NCBI GenBank assembly: GCA_963815295.1
Contig: CAWFFZ010000008.1
Coordinates: 1,922,001 to 1,986,000, forward strand
Direction: 5' to 3'
Length of the DNA: 64,000 nt
Source of the DNA: JACDHG01 sp963815295
GTDB lineage: Bacteria > Actinomycetota > Actinomycetes > Propionibacteriales > Nocardioidaceae
The stretch's first letter is position 1; the number at the start of each line of letters is the position of its first letter. This document shows positions 33,876-43,776 of this stretch, one piece after another. Both the position numbers and the translations under genes were made by a program. The notes under the pieces are model-generated. The model did no database searches. It worked only from the letters and a program-made list of their open reading frames with translations, and was not told the DNA's origin.

Positions 33876-34301
33876 ATGAGCACAGAACCGGTCCTCATCG
33901 GCTCGCGCCCGACCAGGCAACGTCGCGCCGTGGTGTCGGCGCTCGGCGACGTCGACGACTTCCGCAGCGCCCAGGACATCTACGCCCTGCTGAAGGAGCG
34001 CGGTGAAGGCGTCGGGCTCACTACGGTCTACCGCACCCTGACGGCTTTGGCCCTCGCTGGCGAGATCGACGTACTGCGCACACCCGACGGCGAGTCCGTC
34101 TACCGACAGTGCAGCACCGGCCACCACCATCACCTCGTCTGCCGTGGCTGCGGGCTCACCGTGGAGATCGAGGGCCCGACGGTGGAGTCCTGGGCAACCA
34201 GGACAGCGCATCAGCACGGGTTCGCCGAGGTGGAGCACACGCTGGAGATCTTCGGGACCTGCCAGACGTGTGCGGCGCAGGCCACAGCGGTTGAGCTGTG
34301 A
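33876..34301 (+). CDS. zur: Fur-family zinc uptake regulator
   Basis: A 141-residue Fur-family repressor: winged helix with the recognition segment GVGLTTVYRTLTALALAGEI, then the metal-binding part with TGHHHHLVCRGCGLTVEI, TAHQHGFAEVEHTLEIFGTC and CQTC. The two CxxC pairs make the structural zinc site. Being the last gene of the znuACB operon, 19 bases after znuB, and with Zur-like boxes at the operon promoter, it is most likely Zur and autoregulated. Zinc binding would shut off the operon. Confidence 0.92.
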   Translation: MSTEPVLIGSRPTRQRRAVVSALGDVDDFRSAQDIYALLKERGEGVGLTTVYRTLTALALAGEIDVLRTPDGESVYRQCSTGHHHHLVCRGCGLTVEIEGPTVESWATRTAHQHGFAEVEHTLEIFGTCQTCAAQATAVEL

Positions 34302-34303
34302 GG

Positions 34304-34359
34304 CGAGGTTTGGGGAAGATTCGGAGGCCTCTAGCCCGCCAAGACTTCCCCGAACCTCG
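34304..34359. terminator. Bidirectional terminator between zur and uppS
   Basis: CGAGGTTTGGGGAAG (34304-34318) pairs with CTTCCCCGAACCTCG (34345-34359) over 15 bases with one G-U pair. It begins 2 bases after the zur stop and ends 12 bases before the convergent uppS stop. Confidence 0.8.
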
Positions 34360-34371
34360 AAGCACTTGCTC

Positions 34372-35112
34372 TTAGGCGGTGCCGTAGCGGCGGTCGCGGC
34401 GGGCGTAGATGTCGATCGCCTCGAAGAGGGTACGTCGATCGACGTCCGGCCAGAGCACGTTCATGTAGACCATCTCGGCATACGCGGCCTGCCACAGCAT
34501 GAAGTTGCTGAACCGGTGCTCCCCCGACGTACGCAGCACCATGTCGACGTCCGGGAGCTCGGGCACGTAGAGGGCGTGCGCGAGCGCCCTCTCGTCGATC
34601 CGGTCGGCCTTGATCTCACCCGCCACCGCCCGTCGCGCCAGGTCGCGGGCGGCGTCGGCCAGCTCGGCGCGGCCGCCGTAGTTGACACACATGGTCAGGG
34701 TCAGGCCGGTGTTGTTCCGAGTCATCTCCTCCGCCACCTGCAGCTCTTTCACCACGGATGCCCACAATCGCGGCCGGCGGCCCGCCCACCGCACGCGGAC
34801 GCCCAGCGCATGCATCTCGTCGCGACGACGGCGGATCACGTCGCGGTTGAAGTTCATCAGGAAGCGCACCTCGTCGGGAGACCGCTTCCAGTTCTCGGTC
34901 GAGAACGCGTAGGCCGAGATGTGGGTGACCCCGGCCTCGATGCCGCCTTCGACCACGTCGAATAGCGCCGCTTCCCCGCGCTCGTGGCCCGCGGTCCTCG
35001 GCAACCCCCGTTGCTTGGCCCACCTGCCGTTGCCGTCCATGATCACCGCAATGTGCCGGGGAATCAGTGCCGTTGGCAGCTGCGGTGGCGTCTCCCAGTT
35101 GTCGTCCGTCAC
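34372..35112 (-). CDS. uppS: Undecaprenyl (polyprenyl) diphosphate synthase, cis type
   Basis: A 246-residue cis-prenyltransferase that makes the polyprenyl diphosphate carrier for cell wall and surface glycan. The diphosphate-binding HIAVIMDGNGRWAKQRGLPR with the catalytic Asp, GHERGEAA, AYAFSTENWKRSPDEV and the C-terminal PDVDMVLRTSGEHRFSNFML region are all conserved. GTG 35112 has GGGGAG five to six bases upstream, which favours it over longer forms. Next upstream is recO, same strand, 79 bases away. The polyprenyl carrier would also serve the glycan locus nearby. Confidence 0.94.
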   Translation of the reverse strand: MTDDNWETPPQLPTALIPRHIAVIMDGNGRWAKQRGLPRTAGHERGEAALFDVVEGGIEAGVTHISAYAFSTENWKRSPDEVRFLMNFNRDVIRRRRDEMHALGVRVRWAGRRPRLWASVVKELQVAEEMTRNNTGLTLTMCVNYGGRAELADAARDLARRAVAGEIKADRIDERALAHALYVPELPDVDMVLRTSGEHRFSNFMLWQAAYAEMVYMNVLWPDVDRRTLFEAIDIYARRDRRYGTA

Positions 35113-35191
35113 GGGCAGCTCCCCAGCAGAAGGATCCGGCTCACACGTCGCCGCGACCACGCCACCGTCGGATCTTTGCGCAGGGATCGGG

Positions 35192-35923
35192 TCATCGCTC
35201 GACGTACACCAGGGAACGGAGACCCCGCTCGAGGTGCCACTGAAGGTATGCCGCCACGATGCCGCTTGCCGGCTTGCGAAAACGCGCATCCACAGTCGCC
35301 GCTGCCACCCAGTCACCGGCCAGCAGTGCTCCGAGCAACAGCACCGTCTCGGGTGCCGGGTTCGCAACACCGGGGACTCGGCAGTTGCCACACAGCATCC
35401 CGCCGGCGCCGGCGCTGAAGCTTCGATGCGGCCCAGCCGCGCCGCAGCGCGCACATTGTTCGAAGGTCGGCGCGTAGCCCGCAATCGCCAACGAGCGAAG
35501 GAGAAACGAGTCCAGCACGAGTGACGGGTCGAGCTCCCCCGCAGCCAGAGCACGCAGGCCGGCCACGAGCAACAAGTACTGCTGCACGGCAGGCTCGCGC
35601 TCCTCGGCCGCGAGCTGCTCGGCGGTCTCCAGCATCGCCGTGCCCGCGGTGTAGCGCGCGTAGTCGTTGCTGATCTCGTTGCCGTACGGCGCGATCGTCT
35701 CGACCTGGGTGACCACGTCGAGGCTGCGGCCTAGAGCGAACTGGACGTCGACCCGCGTGAACGGCTCTAGCCGTGACCCGAACTTCGACTTGGTTCGACG
35801 CACGCCCTTGCCCACCGCCCTGACACGGCCGGTGTCCCGCGTCAGGAACGTGACGATCCGATCGGCCTCGCCCAGCTTCTGGGTGCGCAGCACGACGGCT
35901 TCGTCGCGGTAGAGGTGACTCAC
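35192..35923 (-). CDS. recO: DNA repair protein RecO
   Basis: A 243-residue recombination mediator that helps load RecA through the RecFOR pathway. The N-terminal OB fold begins VLRTQKLGEADRIVTFLTRD; the C-terminal part has a four-Cys zinc site (FEQCARCGAAG, then GGMLCGNC). GTG 35923 overlaps the upstream hydrolase stop by 4 bases, which supports this start over longer frames. Confidence 0.93.
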   Translation of the reverse strand: MSHLYRDEAVVLRTQKLGEADRIVTFLTRDTGRVRAVGKGVRRTKSKFGSRLEPFTRVDVQFALGRSLDVVTQVETIAPYGNEISNDYARYTAGTAMLETAEQLAAEEREPAVQQYLLLVAGLRALAAGELDPSLVLDSFLLRSLAIAGYAPTFEQCARCGAAGPHRSFSAGAGGMLCGNCRVPGVANPAPETVLLLGALLAGDWVAAATVDARFRKPASGIVAAYLQWHLERGLRSLVYVER

Positions 35924-36777
35924 GCCCCCATTGTGCCCGCGCGCGAGCGGGCATTGCGTGCGGCTGGCCAGCACGATTCCAGGAACTCCAAGACCTCTGT
36001 CGTGATGCGGTCTGGTCTACGCCGCCACTCGACGATGGAGCGGGCCGCGACGAAGTGGGCGTTCGGCAGCTCCTCGCTCAGCAAGGCGGCGTCGGCAGCA
36101 GGGTGGATGGGGTCGTGGGGGTGACCGATCACGATGGCCGGGGTCTCGATCTGCTCCCGCAACCGCGAGGGCGGGGCGACCCTGCCGAAGAAGATGCCGT
36201 GCACGGTGGCCGCCATCGGGGCGGGCTGCTGATACATCGTGTCGAGCGCGATGCCGAACCAGAATGGCACTAGCCCGCGCGGGATGGCCTTGGTGACGAC
36301 GCGCAATGCGGTCACAGCCCACGGGGCCACCCGTCCCACGAAGAGCAGCGGGCCAAAGGTGACCAGACCTGCCTCCATCGCGTTGTCCAGCACGGGCATC
36401 TCGAGCACCATCCCTCGCAGCCGGTCGGGGGATGTGACAGCCAGCTCGAGGCTTACGTTGGCGCCCAGCGACGTACCGCCGACGACGGCGCTCTCGACAC
36501 CGAGGTGATCGAGGAGCCCCTCCACCTGACGCGCGAACGCCACCATCGAGTAGCGCTGCGGATCGGTCGGCCGATCGCTGCGCCCGTGTCCGAGCAGGTC
36601 CAAGGTGACCACGCGGAAGCCCGACCCTGCGATCCGGCGTGCCAGCGGGTCATGCATGCGACGGGGCATCAGCTGGCCATGCAGCAGCACCACTAATCGG
36701 TTGCCCGAGCCGTACTCGGTGTACTCAAGCCGAGCCCCCTCGAAGAAGAACTGGCTCACTCGCTCCGAAACCAACAT
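35920..36777 (-). CDS. Alpha/beta hydrolase
   Basis: A 285-residue alpha/beta hydrolase fold protein: VVLLHGQLMPRRMH (oxyanion HG), VTLDLLGHGRSDRP, the nucleophile elbow VVGGTSLGANVSLE (GTSLG with Ser), and a C-terminal VIGHPHDPIHPAADAALL containing the acid, followed by ARSIVEW where the usual catalytic His position is not obvious; the His of HPHDPIHP may serve instead. The substrate is unknown. It overlaps recO by 4 bases, so it is the first gene of a hydrolase-recO(-uppS) operon. The start MLVSERVSQF at 36777 is preferred to upstream in-frame starts. Confidence 0.83.
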   Translation of the reverse strand: MLVSERVSQFFFEGARLEYTEYGSGNRLVVLLHGQLMPRRMHDPLARRIAGSGFRVVTLDLLGHGRSDRPTDPQRYSMVAFARQVEGLLDHLGVESAVVGGTSLGANVSLELAVTSPDRLRGMVLEMPVLDNAMEAGLVTFGPLLFVGRVAPWAVTALRVVTKAIPRGLVPFWFGIALDTMYQQPAPMAATVHGIFFGRVAPPSRLREQIETPAIVIGHPHDPIHPAADAALLSEELPNAHFVAARSIVEWRRRPDRITTEVLEFLESCWPAARNARSRAGTMGA

Positions 36778-36954
36778 GCACACAGCCTGCCCCGGCGCCG
36801 CGCAGTTGTCGGGTTCTGCCGCAATTCGCCGCCGCGTGTCGTCGCGCCCGGCCTGAGGCATGCCTGACAGAGCCACTGGGCCGAACGGCCATTTCTTTCT
36901 CAGGGTCCGATCTGAGCGCCTGCGCTGGGTTAGCGTCGGGAGTGGAGTAGTGGA

Positions 36955-37042
36955 TTCCTCCGAAACGGCAAACCCGGCGAGAGCCGGGGACGCAAAGCCG
37001 CGGAGCCTGCGAGACAGGCCAGCCGGGCTACCGAAGCGGGAG
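36955..37042 (+). promoter_or_regulatory. Cyclic di-GMP-I (GEMM) riboswitch
   Basis: The core matches the GEMM-I aptamer: CGAAACGGCAAACCCGGCGA gives the GGCAAACC block and a GNRA-type (GCGAGAGC) hairpin loop, followed by GGGACGCAAAGCC (the diagnostic GACGCAAAGC), a variable hairpin (GCCTGCGAGACAGGC) and the closing AGCCGGGCTACCG. CTCCG near 36958 and CGGGAG at 37037-37042 can close stem P1. That GGGAG is also the best ribosome site for the GTG at 37053, so ligand-bound aptamer could hide it. The downstream gene is a Tat-secreted DUF1800 protein. Confidence 0.9.
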
Positions 37043-37052
37043 TTGAGCACAA

Positions 37053-38703
37053 GTGAACACGCCATCGGCGGATGAACTGGGCGACGTCCGCGGAGCGGGC
37101 ACTGGCCTAAGCCGACGCGGAATCCTCGTTGGTGCAACCGCCGCCACCCTTGCCGCCGCGACCGGTTCCCTGTCTGAGCGTCCGCCACCGAAGCTGCCCT
37201 GTACCTTCCTCCTGTCCGCTCGTACGTCAAGACGCGCCTCCCCAGCACTCAAGTGCGTCACATCGCGAACCGCTTCGCCTACGGCTACACCCCAGCCCTT
37301 GGTCAGGAAATCCGTGAGTCCGGTGGTCCTATCGCCTGGTTCGACAAGCAACTGAAGCCCACCGCCATCCCGGACACGCGTGCAGACAAATTCGCCGGTT
37401 GGTATCCGACGATCGGCTTCAGCGCCGCCGAGCACTTCGCCCACCAGCAGGCGCAAGGAAGCTGGGGTCGGAACGTACAGCTAAACGAGGTGCGTTGGAC
37501 TCTGCTCCGCCGGATTCACTCGCAGCGTCACGTGCACGAAGTGATGACCGAGTTCTGGCTCAACCACTTGCACATCGCCGGGGCCGCGGACCTTACCTGG
37601 CTATACCGGCACAGCTACGACAGGCTGATCCGAGGCCACGCACTGGGGCGCTTTGACCAGATGTTGAAAGCCGCCATCGTGCATCCGGCGATGTTGGTAT
37701 TCCTGGACGCTGACCTGTCGCAGATCCATCGTCGGGTGAAAACGAACGGTCAGATCGAGGTCACCAGCAAAATAAACGAGAACCTGGGTCGCGAAGTACT
37801 CGAGTTGCACACCGTCGGTCGGACTGCCGGGTACGACGAAGAGCAAGTCAGGAGCTCGGCATACATCCTCACCGGCTGGACCGTCGATCGGGGCACGACG
37901 TGGGACTGGCACTACGACCCACAGCGGCACTTCATGGGCAGGTCCGCGTACTCGATTTCAATGACAGCAACGAAAACCTCGACGGTCGTGCTGTCCTCAA
38001 TCGATACCTCACCTACCTCGCCCATCACCCCGCGACTGCTCTGAGGATTGCCCAGAAGCTAGCCATCAGATTCGTGTCAGACGACCCGTCACAGGGCTTG
38101 ATCGACCACCTGGCGAGCGTGTTCCGCAGCTCCGGAACCAATATCAAGGCAACGCTACGCGCTCTGGTTGAGAGCGAAGAATTTCAGCAGTCGGTCGCCC
38201 GCAAGGTTCGCACCCCCACCGACGACATTGTTGCTACGTTCCGAGTGCTCGGGGCGACCATCACGCAACCCAGCGTGAACCGATGCCGGCAATGTGATCT
38301 ACTCGGCTGAGCCAGGATGTGGGGGCAGTGCCGTTCGGCTGGCCACGGCCGGACGGACAACCAGAGATTGGGGACGCTTGGTCGTCCGCCTGCCCGACAT
38401 GCTCGGCTCGTACAAAGTGCACTGGTCGATCGCAGGTCAGTGGACGCCGAAGACAGGGCATCAACTATCGGTCGCAAGCATCGTGGCTACCGGAGCCATC
38501 GATCCGCTTCGACCTTTTGGTGGACCATATGTGCCGGCGGCTTTACGGGCGCGGCGCAACGAGCCGACTTCTCGGTGCCGCGTGCATGGTCACCGGCGTA
38601 AAACCAGGCGAACGCATCACGGCGACCACACCTCATTCTGTTCGCGGATGCCGATCGCTGATCGGGCTTGCTGCTCGACACTCCCCAACACCTAATGAAG
38701 TGA
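37053..38703 (+). pseudogene. DUF1800 protein, frameshifted
   Basis: The first frame from GTG 37053 has a Tat signal (LSRRGILVGATAATLAAATG). The coding signal then switches frame near 37200-37260 (HIANRFAYGYTPALGQEIRE, FWLNHLHIAGAADLTWLYRH, EVLELHTVGRTAGYDEEQVR, typical DUF1800), again near 37930 (LDFNDSNENLDGRAVLNRYL, TALRIAQKLAIRFVSDDPSQ), near 38300 (VPFGWPRPDGQPEIGDAW) and at least twice more to LLDTPQHLMK at 38703. Restored length is about 545 residues, normal for the family. DUF1800 proteins are exported, of unknown function, and nearly always paired with DUF1501. No internal deletion is evident, only single-base shifts. Confidence 0.8.
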
Positions 38704-39977
38704 CGGCGACGACCGATGACTGCACACACCCTCCCACCTGTTCGTGTCCCGAGTACAGCCACTTCACGACGCCAGTTGCTCACGCGGGGCACTCGCCGCA
38801 GGCGGCCCACCGTCACCACAACGTTGTTCGGGAGCACCTTCCGTCAGACTGCGTACGCCGCAACTAACGGCAACGTCCTGGTTGTGCTGTCACTCAGGGG
38901 CGGGTGTGACGGACTCTCGCTCGTGGTACCGCACGGCGACCCGGCCTACGCGGTCGCACGGCCCAACATCGCGGTGCCGACCGCACCACTCATTGGCAAA
39001 GGATGCGATGTTCGGCCTCCATCCCGCATTCCAGCCACTCGAGTCGATGTGGTCGGGCGGCCGATCGCCGCCATCCACGCCACGGGGCTCCCGCAGCCCA
39101 ACCGCTCACATTTCTCTGCATCGAGGCCATCGAGGATGCTGACGCTGGCTCCAGCGACACGAACAGGCTGGATAAACCGACTGATAGGACTTGATACCGC
39201 AACTCGCCGGTCGAGGCAGTCACGCTCGGTACCGGGGTGCAACCCGCCTCCATGTATGGGCCGGAGCCCACGTTGTCAGCCCAACGCACCGCCGACATCA
39301 TTGTCCGGGGCTAGCGACGAGACCGGCATGCTCCGTCGCCGACGCGCGCTGACGCAGGTCTGGGGCGAAGCCGCGGCACTCTCGGCGTCGCCGCACGATC
39401 CACCTTGACCACCACCGCCACGATTGGCTCGCAGCTACAGCAGGAAGCTACTCCAGCAACGGTGCGATGTATCCCAGTGGCGAACTCGGTCAAACCCTTG
39501 CTGACACAGCCCGATTGATCAAAGCCAAGGTCGGGGTACAGGTCGTGACGGTCGACTTCGGCAGCTGGGACATGCAACCAACCTCGGCGCAATCGACACA
39601 CCGTTGGAACGTTCAACGGAATGACCGGCCAGATGGCCCTGGCGTTCAAGGCCTTCTTCATGACCTCGGCTTGAAGCCAATCGTGTCACTTTCGTCACCC
39701 TCACAGAGTTTGGGCGTCGATTGAGGAAAACGGCGCTCGGGGCGTTGACCATGGCTGGGCGAACGCGACGCTGCTTATGGGGGCAGGTGTCAACGGCGGC
39801 CAGCTACTACGGGACGTGGCCAGGGCTCGACGCGGACTCGGTAGTTGACGGCGACCTCGCTGTTACCACGGACTATCGCAGCGTGCTTTCAGAGATTCTG
39901 GTCAAACGCTTCAATGTGAGCACCAGCACGGTGTTCCCCGGATTCATACCCGAGACGATGGCGCCGTGTCCGCCTGA
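38700..39977 (+). pseudogene. DUF1501 protein, frameshifted
   Basis: GTG 38700 overlaps the DUF1800 stop (GTGA). The N-terminus reads DDCTHPPTCSCPEYSHFTT, then RRQLLTRG (twin-Arg) in a shifted frame, then NGNVLVVLSLRGGCDGLSLV and VPHGDPAYAVARPNIAVP, then in other frames DAMFGLHPAFQPLESMW, AIHATGLPQPNRSHFSA, VGVQVVTVDFGSWDM, and DADSVVDGDLAVTTDYRSVL near the C-terminus. DUF1501 belongs to the alkaline phosphatase/sulfatase-like clan and is secreted by Tat. At least five frame changes are needed. The end at about 39977 is the most plausible stop and is approximate. Confidence 0.75.
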
Positions 39978-40063
39978 CACTCGTCAGCATCTGGGGGGTC
40001 AATGGGCGGTGACTCGGCTTCGCCATCGAGAGCGCTATGCGCCCGACCAGCAGGTTTGGCATC

Positions 40064-40069
40064 TATACT
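40064..40069 (+). promoter_or_regulatory. Possible -10 box before the aminotransferase
   Basis: TATACT would place transcription start near 40076, upstream of the GTG at 40127. No good -35 element is visible. If real, it excludes upstream in-frame starts of the aminotransferase. Confidence 0.3.
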
Positions 40070-40126
40070 CACGGAGTGTCTGGAGATCCTTACCCTGAGT
40101 CCCGTAAACCCGGGAATCAGACCCCG

Positions 40127-41246
40127 GTGCACGTGTCAGCTCCAGATGTCGGCGACCTTGAAGAAGCCTTTGTCCTCAGCGCTTTGCGGTCCGGATGGGT
40201 CGCGCCAGCGGGTCCTGACCTAAGTGCTTTCGAAACTGAGCTGGCCGCGCGCTGCCAACGACAGCGGGCTGTCGCTCTGAGCTCAGGCACAGCAGCGCTC
40301 CATCTCGCCCTCCTCGAGCTGGGGGTAGGCCCCGGGAGCGTGGTGCTCGTCCCCACGATGACATTCATCGCAACTGCGAACGCGGTGCTCTACACGGGAG
40401 CTATCCCGATCTTCATCGATTGCGAGTTTGAGACAGGAAATCTCGACCCCCAGGTGCTTGATGAAGCCCTAACAGACCTTGCCCGAAGGAGCATTGCAGT
40501 CTCTGCGATAGTCACGGTTGATCTGCTGGGAAAGTGTGCCGACTATGACTCGATCAGGGCCATCTGTACCAGGCATGCAGTCCCGATCACTGAGGATGCT
40601 GCCGAAGCCATCGGCGCAGAGTTCGCCGGGCGACCTGCCGGGTCCTTTGGCGTGGCCGCGGTTCTGTCCTTCATCAAAAACAAGATCATGACAACAAGTG
40701 GAGGCGGAGGCCTCGTAACCGACGATCCGGTCTTGGCAGATCGCGTCCGGTACCGAAGTACCCAGGCACGTCAACCTGTGAGCCACTACGAACACACCGA
40801 GCTTGGTTTCAACTACCGGTTGAGCAATGTACTGGCAGCTCTCGGACGCGCGCAGCTAGCGCGACTCGACGACATGATCAAACGGCGACGGGCGATCCGA
40901 GACCACTACTCGGAACTCCTCGGAGATCGAATAGGCATAGAAATCTTCCAGCGCGACGACGACTCCCGCGACAACTGTTGGCTCACTGCCCTGATCGTCA
41001 ACCCCGATGAGGTGGGCTGGCACGTAAGCGAGCTGGAAGCCGCGCTCGGGAAGCACGCCATCGAGACTCGCCGGCTATGGAAGCCGATGCATCGCAACCC
41101 ATGTTTGAAGGCGCTCGTTCCTTCCTGACTGGGGCCAGCGATCGTCTCTTCGACCGTGGCCTGACGCTTCCGAGTGGTTCTGGCCTCACATCCGATCAGA
41201 TCGAACGATCGACCTGGCCATCACCGAATTCCTTCGCGAGCGGTAG
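40127..41246 (+). pseudogene. DegT/DnrJ/EryC1 (PglE-like) sugar aminotransferase, frameshifted at 3' end
   Basis: From GTG 40127 a continuous frame of about 330 codons encodes a PLP sugar aminotransferase: DLEEAFVLSALRSGWVAPAG, AVALSSGTAALHLALLELGV, the ITEDAAEAIGAEF block with the PLP Asp, SFIKNKIMTTSGGGGLVTDD with the Schiff-base Lys, and LGFNYRLSNVLAALGRAQL. At about 41100 the frame shifts to MFEGARSFLTGASDRLFDRG and at about 41210 to IDLAITEFLRER with stop TAG at 41246. The restored protein is about 373 residues, close to PglE/LegC family lengths. It would convert a UDP-4-keto-6-deoxy sugar to the 4-amino sugar. Confidence 0.8.
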
Positions 41247-41870
41247 TGAGCGTCGTGACGCAGGCGTCGTATGACCACTGGAAGCGTGCGATAGATGTAT
41301 CGGTCGCGAGCCTGGGCTTCCTGCTCACGGCACCGCTACAGATCGCTATTGGCATCGCTGTCAGGAGAACCTTGGGGCCACCAGCCCTCTTTCGCCAGCA
41401 GCGTCCCGGCCTTCACGGCGAACCATTCACGCTCATTAAGTTCCGAACGATGCGTCCCGAAGGGCCCGACAGACGTGGGGTCGCGAGCGACAGCGCTCGC
41501 ATCTCCAGGTTTGGCTCATGGCTGAGAGCAGAGCTTGGACGAACCACCTACCTCTGGAACGTGCTCCGCGGTGACATGAGCATCGTTGGTCCTCGCCCGC
41601 TCCTCATGAGCTATCTGGAGCGTCACACGCAGAACAGTCGGCGCCACGAGGTGAGACCGGGCCTGACGGGCCTGGCGCAGATCGAGGTCGTAACGCCCTC
41701 GCCTGGTCGGACAAATCCAGCCGACGTCGAGTACGTCGATAACCGCGGCTTGCAACTGGATCACGCATTCTCGCCATAACAGTCAGGTTGGTGTCAGCCG
41801 GCGCGGTGTCACCGCTGAGAACGAGGCCACGACGCTGGAGTTCTTTGGGACCAAGCCGACCAGGGAAAGA
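41246..41870 (+). pseudogene. Initiating sugar-phosphate transferase (PglC-like), frameshifted near 3' end
   Basis: GTG 41246 overlaps the preceding TAG. The frame reads KRAIDVSVASLGFLLTAPLQ (membrane re-entrant helix), FRQQRPGLHGEPFTLIKFRT, LPELW-like region replaced by TTYLWNVLRGDMSIVGPRPL and RRHEVRPGLTGLAQIE, all diagnostic of bacterial sugar transferases that place the first sugar phosphate on undecaprenyl phosphate. The length matches the monotopic PglC class. After DVEYVDNRGLQLDHAFSP the frame is lost; ILAITVRLV and RRGVTAENEATTLEFFGT continue in other frames. The end is approximate, just before ATG 41871. Confidence 0.78.
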
Positions 41871-42580
41871 ATGCAGCCAGTCGTGATATTTGGCTGCGGC
41901 GGGCAAGGAAGGGAAATGGCACCCCTGCTCGCAGAGACCGCAGCGAGTCGGAAGCCCAAGTCGAGGTGCTTGGATTTGTCGACGACGCGCCTCCGCCCGA
42001 CAACGCCCACTCGGTCACGAGTCGGGCCTTCGGTTGCGAGGCGGCGCCGACCATATCTCTGTGTTCCCGCCGCAGACGGCCTATGTCATCGGAATTGCTG
42101 AGGCGCCGATGGTGAGCGCCTGGCCGCCCTTGCAGACCAGCAGGTTGGACCCCGCCGACCTTCATTCATTCGACCTCTTCGTCGGTGTGACGTGCACGCT
42201 TGGTCCAGGGACATTTGTGTGGCCGAGGTGCTCGTCTCACCATCAACATCAGCGTCGGCGAAGACGTCCACATCAACCAGAACGTCACCATCGGTCACGA
42301 CTCCGTGTCGTAGACTTCGTCACCATCAATCGATGGCAGCAGTTTCTGGCTCTGCGGCAATCGGCGACGCGTTCTCGTTGGGGCTGGCGCCGTTGTTCTC
42401 GATGTCTGATGCGTCGGTCAGGATGCCATCGTCGGCGCGAGCGCCTGTGTCACTCGTGACGTTGCTGATTCTGACATCTCGTGGACATCCCCGCGAGACC
42501 CCAAGAATGACTGCACATACAGAGGAATCTCCGAACGAGACGCCAGAAGGAGCCTGGCCGAGCAGACGCCGCCGATCGGT
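41871..42580 (+). pseudogene. PglD/NeuD-like sugar O/N-acyltransferase, frameshifted
   Basis: ATG 41871 begins MQPVVIFGCGGQGREMAPLL, the nucleotide-binding N-terminus of PglD/NeuD acetyltransferases. Coding signal then moves between frames: VEVLGFVDDAPPDNAH, VFPPQTAYVIGIAEAPM, a left-handed beta-helix part with LTINISVGEDVHINQNVTIG, HDSV and a following DFVTIN, and VGASACVTRDV near the end. About five shifts are needed. A member of this family N-acetylates UDP-4-amino-4,6-dideoxy-GlcNAc to UDP-diNAc-bacillosamine, which fits its neighbours. The end is approximate. Confidence 0.7.
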
Positions 42581-43776
42581 CATCGACGAGGGCCCGTCTG
42601 CGTTGTCTATATAGCCACTGCACCAATTAGCGCACGGATTTTCCGGGAGGGCACTTGCAGTACCTGCGAGAGAGCGGATATACGGTCCATCTCATCTCGT
42701 CACCTGGCGAACTGCTGGACAAGGTTGGCAGTCGCGAAGGAATACAAAGTTCATCTGCTCTCCATGGAACGGAGATCTCTCCACTCAAAGACTTGTTTTC
42801 TTGGTCAAGTCGTATAGAATCATCCGCAGACGACGACCAGAGATGACTCATGTCTACAACCCAAGGCGGGCCTGCTTGGTGGGCTGGCGCGCCTTCTCGC
42901 TCGCGTCCCCGTGCGCGTCTATACGCTGCACGGCCTCCGCCTCGAAGGCGCTCACGGGGTAAGGCGCCTAGTTCTGCTTGCCACGGAATCGATCTCGTGT
43001 CATTTGGCGCACGCAGTGGTGTGCGTAAGTCCTAGTTTGCGCAGCCGAGCTGTTGGCATGCGGTTGGTGGCATCCCGACGTGCGCTCGTCCTCGCCAACG
43101 GCAGCACCAACGGTGTGTCCGTGGGCAAGTTTTCAACATCGATCTCCAGTTCAGAAGTGGCGCAACGGGCTGCCGCCAGGCTTGGCGTCGACTGCGACGC
43201 CCCCGTCCTCGGGTACGTCGGCCGGCTCACGCGCGCCAAAGGTATCGCCGAACTCTGCAAGGCGCACGAGCAACTTCGTCTGGATCATCCGGGTGTGCAG
43301 TTGCTGCTGGTGGGTTGGATTGAGGAAGCCGATGGCCGCTCCCTGAGGAGACCCGGTCCTGATCCGTCGGGTACTTCTGGCGTGTACTGCACTGGTTTCG
43401 TCGAGGATGTTGCTCCCTTCTATGCCTTGATGGACATTCTCGCCCTTGGGAGATATCGCGAAGGATTCCCAACGGCTCCATTAGAAGCTGCCGCTGCCGG
43501 GCTGCCGGTCGTGACGACGAGGGCGACGGGTGCCATAGACTCGGTAGTTGACGGTGTCACCGGAATTCTCGTGGACGCGGGCAACGTCTCTCAAATTAGT
43601 GGGCAGCTCTGCGTCGGCTGCTGGAGCAACCCGATCTTGCCAACGAGATGGGCGCGCAGGGGTTGCGGCGCGTTGAGGAGCATTTCTCCTCGGAACGTCT
43701 CTGGGAAGCGACGGACGCCCTTTACCAGCGAATGTTGGACGATCGAGTGGAGAGAAGGGAAAGCAGACGAGGATGA
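42570..43776 (+). pseudogene. GT4-family glycosyltransferase, frameshifted
   Basis: The N-terminal part is spread over frames: GPVCVVYIATAPISARIFRE, then HLQYLRESGYTVHLISSPGE, then ARVPVRVYTLHGLRLEGAHG. The C-terminal GT-B part is nearly intact: VLGYVGRLTRAKGIAELCKA, VQLLLVGWIEE, YREGFPTAPLEAAAAGLPVV (EGFP...E motif binding the donor sugar) and TRATGAIDSVVDGVTGILVD. A last shift near 43600 leads to RVEEHFSSERLWEATDALYQ and stop TGA 43774-43776, overlapping the next start (ATGA). The order and the EGFPTAPLEA motif resemble PglA/CapM-like transferases. The start is approximate. Confidence 0.75.
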
